Source: a bacterium (lineage in GTDB: Bacteria > Atribacterota > JS1 > SB-45 > 34-128). From it: 7,962 nucleotides of DNA. A model generated the notes under the pieces. That model did not search any database. It was not told where the DNA came from and saw only the letters and a list, made by a program, of their open reading frames with translations. This document shows positions 6,139-7,962 of the stretch, piece by piece (positions within the stretch are counted from its first letter, which is position 1; every line of letters begins with the position of its first letter). The stretch spans positions 1 to 7,962 of the forward strand of contig JAHIPR010000263.1 of assembly GCA_018903015.1 (NCBI GenBank). Reading direction: 5' to 3'. The position numbers and the translations under genes are program-made.

Positions 6139-7092
6139 TTATAACCTTAATACTCCTTTTATATATCCATTTGATTTTTTTTCAAAATCTTTGAATGCCG
6201 TATCTATATTATTAATATTGTAATAGTGGGTAATTAGATCTTTAACCTTTAGCTGTCCTTTTTCAACAAGTCTCATTCCGATATCCATACAACTCATTTT
6301 AAAATCTATTCTTTTTTCATGTGCATTAATAATATCTACGGCTTTCCAGTTTAGCATTTGTAAATCTACATTTCTTAATCCCCCCTGATGGTATCCAACT
6401 ATTGAAAGTATAGAGTGACATTTTAGCATTTTAATTGCAAGTGCAAAGGCTTCTTCCTTTCCCGTGCATTCAATCACTATATCCACTCCATTTTTCTCTT
6501 TATAATCCATTAGTATATACTTCTCAGGAACACTCTCCGGGGTATAAAACTCATCCGCACCATAATGTTTTGCAAGTTCTGACATCTCTTTTCTAGTGTC
6601 TATTGCAATTATCTTATATGCTCCCTTAAGTCTCATGAGCTGGAGAACCATAAGACCCATAAAGCCTAGTCCAATTATAACAATTGTCTTTCCAAGCCCC
6701 ACTTCAGTCCTTAAAGCTCCACTTATAACACAAGATATTGGCTCTCCCAATGCTGCCTCGTCGAAGTGCAAAGTCTTAGGAAACTTCATTACGAAGCTCG
6801 AGCCAATCACTGAATATTCAGCAAAGCTATCTCTAAAAAGTCCTGTAACATTATCACCTGGTTTAAATCCTAAAACTCCTTTCCCTACACAAATCACTTC
6901 ACCTGAAGCTTCATGCCCAAGATAAATCGGAGGGTTATCAGCATTATTCCAGCTAAAATATTCAGAACCACATATTCCACAGGCCTTAACCTTTATTAGA
7001 ATCTCATTTACTTTTGGCTCTTTAATATTGATGTCAATTATCCGTGAACTTCTGGGTTGATAAACTTCACTTATTTTCATTGTCTTGTTCAT
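6139..7092 (-). CDS. Zinc-type medium-chain alcohol/polyol dehydrogenase, compact form
   Basis: 317-aa member of the medium-chain dehydrogenase/reductase superfamily (sorbitol/threonine dehydrogenase-like), expected to interconvert a secondary alcohol and ketone on a polyol or sugar acid with NAD. The GroES-like domain shows catalytic-zinc ligand candidates C38 (CGICGSE), H60-E61 (GHEASG) and E117 (GEPIS). The Rossmann domain carries GLGFMG 141-146, and D165 after the second strand favours NAD over NADP. Between G79-D80 and the following FAEY segment the four-cysteine structural-zinc lobe is absent, which explains a length about 25-30 residues below the common ~345. The usual D-x-H after the first cysteine motif is E44-x-F46, so the proton relay may differ. 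The first ATG (7090-7092) has AAGGTGA just upstream and is preferred to the ATG four codons in. It is first in a two-gene operon with the Gfo/Idh gene. The substrate is unknown. Confidence 0.88.
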   Translation of the reverse strand: MNKTMKISEVYQPRSSRIIDINIKEPKVNEILIKVKACGICGSEYFSWNNADNPPIYLGHEASGEVICVGKGVLGFKPGDNVTGLFRDSFAEYSVIGSSFVMKFPKTLHFDEAALGEPISCVISGALRTEVGLGKTIVIIGLGFMGLMVLQLMRLKGAYKIIAIDTRKEMSELAKHYGADEFYTPESVPEKYILMDYKEKNGVDIVIECTGKEEAFALAIKMLKCHSILSIVGYHQGGLRNVDLQMLNWKAVDIINAHEKRIDFKMSCMDIGMRLVEKGQLKVKDLITHYYNINNIDTAFKDFEKKSNGYIKGVLRL

Positions 7093-7164
7093 ACTTCACC
7101 TTGTATAATATAGTTAAGACTAAATCAAAGGATCGCAACTGCCGATTTTACGAAAATTGATGCC

Positions 7165-7192
7165 TTGACTATTGGCATTCAGGGTCTATAAT
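7165..7192 (+). promoter_or_regulatory. Candidate plus-strand promoter without an assigned gene
   Basis: TTGACT (7165-7170), a 16-bp spacer and a perfect TATAAT (7187-7192) point away from the dehydrogenase, predicting a start near 7199. No protein gene follows on this strand. It would transcribe into the hairpin-rich block at 7304-7962. The TTGACT overlaps an ATGCC/GGCAT inverted repeat (7160-7178). Confidence 0.4.
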
Positions 7193-7380
7193 TAAAAAAA
7201 GTATTTTATAACTATAGAATAATCTGAAAGATTAGGATAGTCAAATAACTTTCTTTATGTAAGAATAAACCATATGGCCAGAGGGACATTTGTGGCTTCT
7301 GGGGGCTGTTAAAAGACAAGTTCTTTGTGACTCAGCCTGAATGCTCCCACCAGGTAAATTACTATTTGCCCGGTGAGTGT
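7193..7380. other. Gene-free leader/intergenic stretch with two stem-loops
   Basis: No coding region is supported here. Two stem-loops are visible: GGCTG (7304-7308) with CAGCC (7333-7337), enclosing an inner AAAGA/TCTTT stem (7312-7316, 7322-7326); and a 12-pair hairpin at 7348-7375 with a 4-nt loop, one A-C mismatch and one G-U pair. CCTGAATGC at 7336-7344 is also the exact complement of GCATTCAGG at 7175-7183, a possible 170-nt closing stem. T-rich sequence follows the 12-pair hairpin on the plus strand only after about 9 nt, so terminator activity is doubtful. Confidence 0.4.
7216..7244 (-). promoter_or_regulatory. Candidate promoter of the dehydrogenase-Gfo/Idh operon
   Basis: On the minus strand TTGACT (7239-7244), a 17-bp spacer and TATTCT (7216-7221) give a reasonable housekeeping promoter with a leader of about 115 nt before the ATG. 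The inverted repeat ATGCC-N9-GGCAT (7160-7178) lies in that leader and could be an operator or a small stem. Confidence 0.45.
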
Positions 7381-7438
7381 ATTGCTCTTTCTTTATTTTT
7401 CCTCTCTTAGTTTCTCTCCCTTCCCCTTCTCTTCTCCC

Positions 7439-7510
7439 CGCGATAGGTAAAAAAATCTCAAATCAAAAAGGTTTTTTCTTTTTGGTTTGAGGTGTTTTTT
7501 ACTTATCGCG
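7439..7510 (+). repeat. Long near-perfect hairpin, 32 bp stem and 7-nt loop
   Basis: Arms 7439-7470 and 7478-7510 pair over their full length with one bulged base (7494). 29 pairs are Watson-Crick. The other three (7446/7503, 7456/7492, 7463/7485) are G-U in a plus-strand RNA but A-C in a minus-strand RNA. Both ends close with CGCG. A run of AAAAAA/TTTTTT lies mid-stem. The strand bias of the mismatches favours a plus-strand transcript. Confidence 0.85.
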
Positions 7511-7540
7511 CAAACATAAAGAATCAAAAAGATATAGTCA

Positions 7541-7604
7541 CCGAAAAAGAAGAAAAATGTATTTATGCCTTCAATTGTTTCTTATTTTTTTCTTGTTTTT
7601 ACGG
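7541..7604. repeat. Second hairpin of the composite block, A/T-rich
   Basis: CCG followed by a purine run (7541-7558) is complementary to a pyrimidine run ending in CGG (7584-7604), with one mismatch and small bulges, closing a loop of about 25 nt. The low-complexity arms lower the significance, but the matching CCG/CGG ends anchor the alignment. Confidence 0.5.
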
Positions 7605-7803
7605 GGAGAAGACTAAATCACCAGGGATGGCAGATGCACGAAAAGGTTCGCAAATAGGGGCGGGGCAAGGGAGAGAGGAAAGAGCGATAAGCTTACCTTT
7701 ATGCTGGTAGAGTGAAGGTGAATCGACCGCAGTTTTTCCTTCCCCCTTAATGCTTCCCCCCTAATGAATCATAGCCTAACCTTTTTTTTTGCGGTGGCGA
7801 ATA

Positions 7804-7877
7804 AAGCGAAGCAACAGCGGGGCATAAGAGCGTTACCCCCGTTTTATGCTTAGAAGCGCCCCCGCGAGCGTAGCTTT
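7804..7877. repeat. Nested GC-rich hairpin inside the 216-bp element
   Basis: Three successive arm pairs share one axis: AAAGC (7804-7808) with GCTTT (7873-7877), GCGGGG (7817-7822) with CCCCGC (7860-7865), and GCATAA (7822-7827) with TTATGC (7844-7849), closing a 16-nt loop. The middle and inner arms share base 7822, so one pair is lost on folding. Confidence 0.5.
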
Positions 7878-7904
7878 TGAGCCAAGGAGCAATAATAAAA
7901 AGAA

Positions 7905-7943
7905 GGGGGATAAGAGGGGGGTTTTAGGGGGGATTTAAGGGGG
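7905..7943 (+). other. Four-tract G-run motif, potential G-quadruplex
   Basis: Four G-runs of 5, 6, 6 and 5 bases start at 7905, 7916, 7927 and 7939, separated by loops of 6, 5 and 6 nt, so the motif fits the G3+N1-7 quadruplex rule with room to spare. The 11-11-12 nt spacing also makes it a degenerate 11-bp tandem repeat. The last two runs belong to the right arm of the 216-bp inverted-repeat element, so quadruplex and hairpin would compete. Confidence 0.65.
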
Positions 7944-7962
7944 AAGGAAAGTTACCCGCCCC

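Larger units (their letters stand above)
7381..7688 (+). repeat. Composite nested inverted-repeat block
   Basis: Three pairs of complementary arms are nested in order: 7381-7391 with 7678-7688 (10 of 11, the exception a G-U on the plus strand), 7413-7422 with 7667-7676 (10 of 10) and 7431-7440 with 7602-7611 (10 of 10). Inside them are two separate hairpins, 7439-7510 and 7541-7604. The left arm is almost pure pyrimidine and the right arm purine-rich. No credible gene lies within. It could be a non-autonomous repeat element or the gene for a branched structured RNA. Low-complexity arms make some of the pairing easier to get by chance. Confidence 0.5.
7735..7950. repeat. 216-bp element bounded by C-run/G-run inverted repeats
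   Basis: A perfect 16-bp inverted repeat closes the element: TTTCCTTCCCCCTTAA at 7735-7750 and its complement at 7935-7950. A second perfect 10-bp pair lies just inside (7755-7764 with 7924-7933). The interior holds a further nested hairpin (7804-7877). No open frame of note is present. The layout is that of a small palindromic intergenic repeat or miniature element. I see no target duplication at the borders. Confidence 0.65.

Noticed and set aside
7271..7380. Possible tRNA or 6S-like RNA, prompted by a CCCACCA string and stems
   Set aside because: No cloverleaf, T-loop GTTCRA motif or 6S-type central bubble could be fitted on either strand.
7348..7402. Intrinsic terminator on the plus strand
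   Set aside because: The hairpin at 7348-7375 is convincing, but the T-rich stretch begins only after about 9 nt and is interrupted by C and G, so termination is not supported.
7249..7410. Plus-strand stretch of about 53 codons without stops
   Set aside because: It has no usable start codon near its beginning and no recognisable family. A run this long is unremarkable by chance.
7492..7710. 72-aa plus-strand open frame in the repeat block
   Set aside because: It starts inside the arm of the 32-bp hairpin, lacks a ribosome site, has low-complexity composition and no recognisable motif.
7846..7938. 30-aa plus-strand frame starting at ATG 7846
   Set aside because: It lies wholly in the inverted-repeat element and runs through the G-runs, with no ribosome site.
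1..7962. CRISPR array or defence system
   Set aside because: No regularly spaced direct repeats with unique spacers and no cas or other defence genes are present. The periodic tracts at 45-93 and 7905-7943 have units too short.

Overview
The window is AT-rich. All five convincing genes lie on the minus strand, so transcription runs from high to low coordinates. Strong consensus promoters, AAGGAGG-like ribosome binding sites, a ROK-family repressor and an ISLre2-type transposase suggest a low-GC anaerobic bacterium, either Bacillota or one of the AT-rich uncultured phyla. The taxonomic guess is weak because no marker gene is present.

Layout in the direction of transcription. Positions 7093-7962 hold no gene I can support. 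This stretch contains a candidate promoter for the following operon and two composite inverted-repeat blocks (7381-7688 and 7735-7950), the second ending in a four-tract G-run motif. Next come two closely spaced oxidoreductase genes: a zinc-type medium-chain dehydrogenase (6139-7092) and a Gfo/Idh/MocA oxidoreductase (4993-6111), separated by 27 nt. A 260-nt control region follows, with two 15-bp palindromes and a consensus promoter (TTGACA-N17-TATAAT) whose start point falls on a 21-bp palindromic operator. That promoter reads into a ROK repressor gene (3491-4732) and a divergent glucuronate/uronate isomerase gene (1990-3441). Finally, 64 nt beyond the isomerase, lies a complete ISLre2-type insertion sequence (140-1925) with 27-bp imperfect terminal inverted repeats and a full-length transposase gene. 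Positions 1-139 carry short degenerate tandem repeats.

Interpretation: the four metabolic and regulatory genes look like part of a sugar-acid (uronate) utilisation locus. The isomerase would convert a hexuronate to its keto form, the two NAD(P)-dependent oxidoreductases would carry out oxidation or reduction of sugar or sugar-acid intermediates, and the ROK protein would repress its own operon until an effector binds. No transporter, mannonate dehydratase or KDG kinase/aldolase gene is in the window, so substrate and pathway order are inferred. The insertion sequence sits where further catabolic genes might have followed.

Most worth a second look: (1) the gene-free block at 7381-7962 with two nested inverted-repeat structures, one containing a 32-bp hairpin whose only three non-Watson-Crick pairs are all G-U in a plus-strand transcript; (2) a hairpin just upstream of the transposase start that overlaps its ribosome binding site; (3) the promoter/operator of the ROK-isomerase operon.
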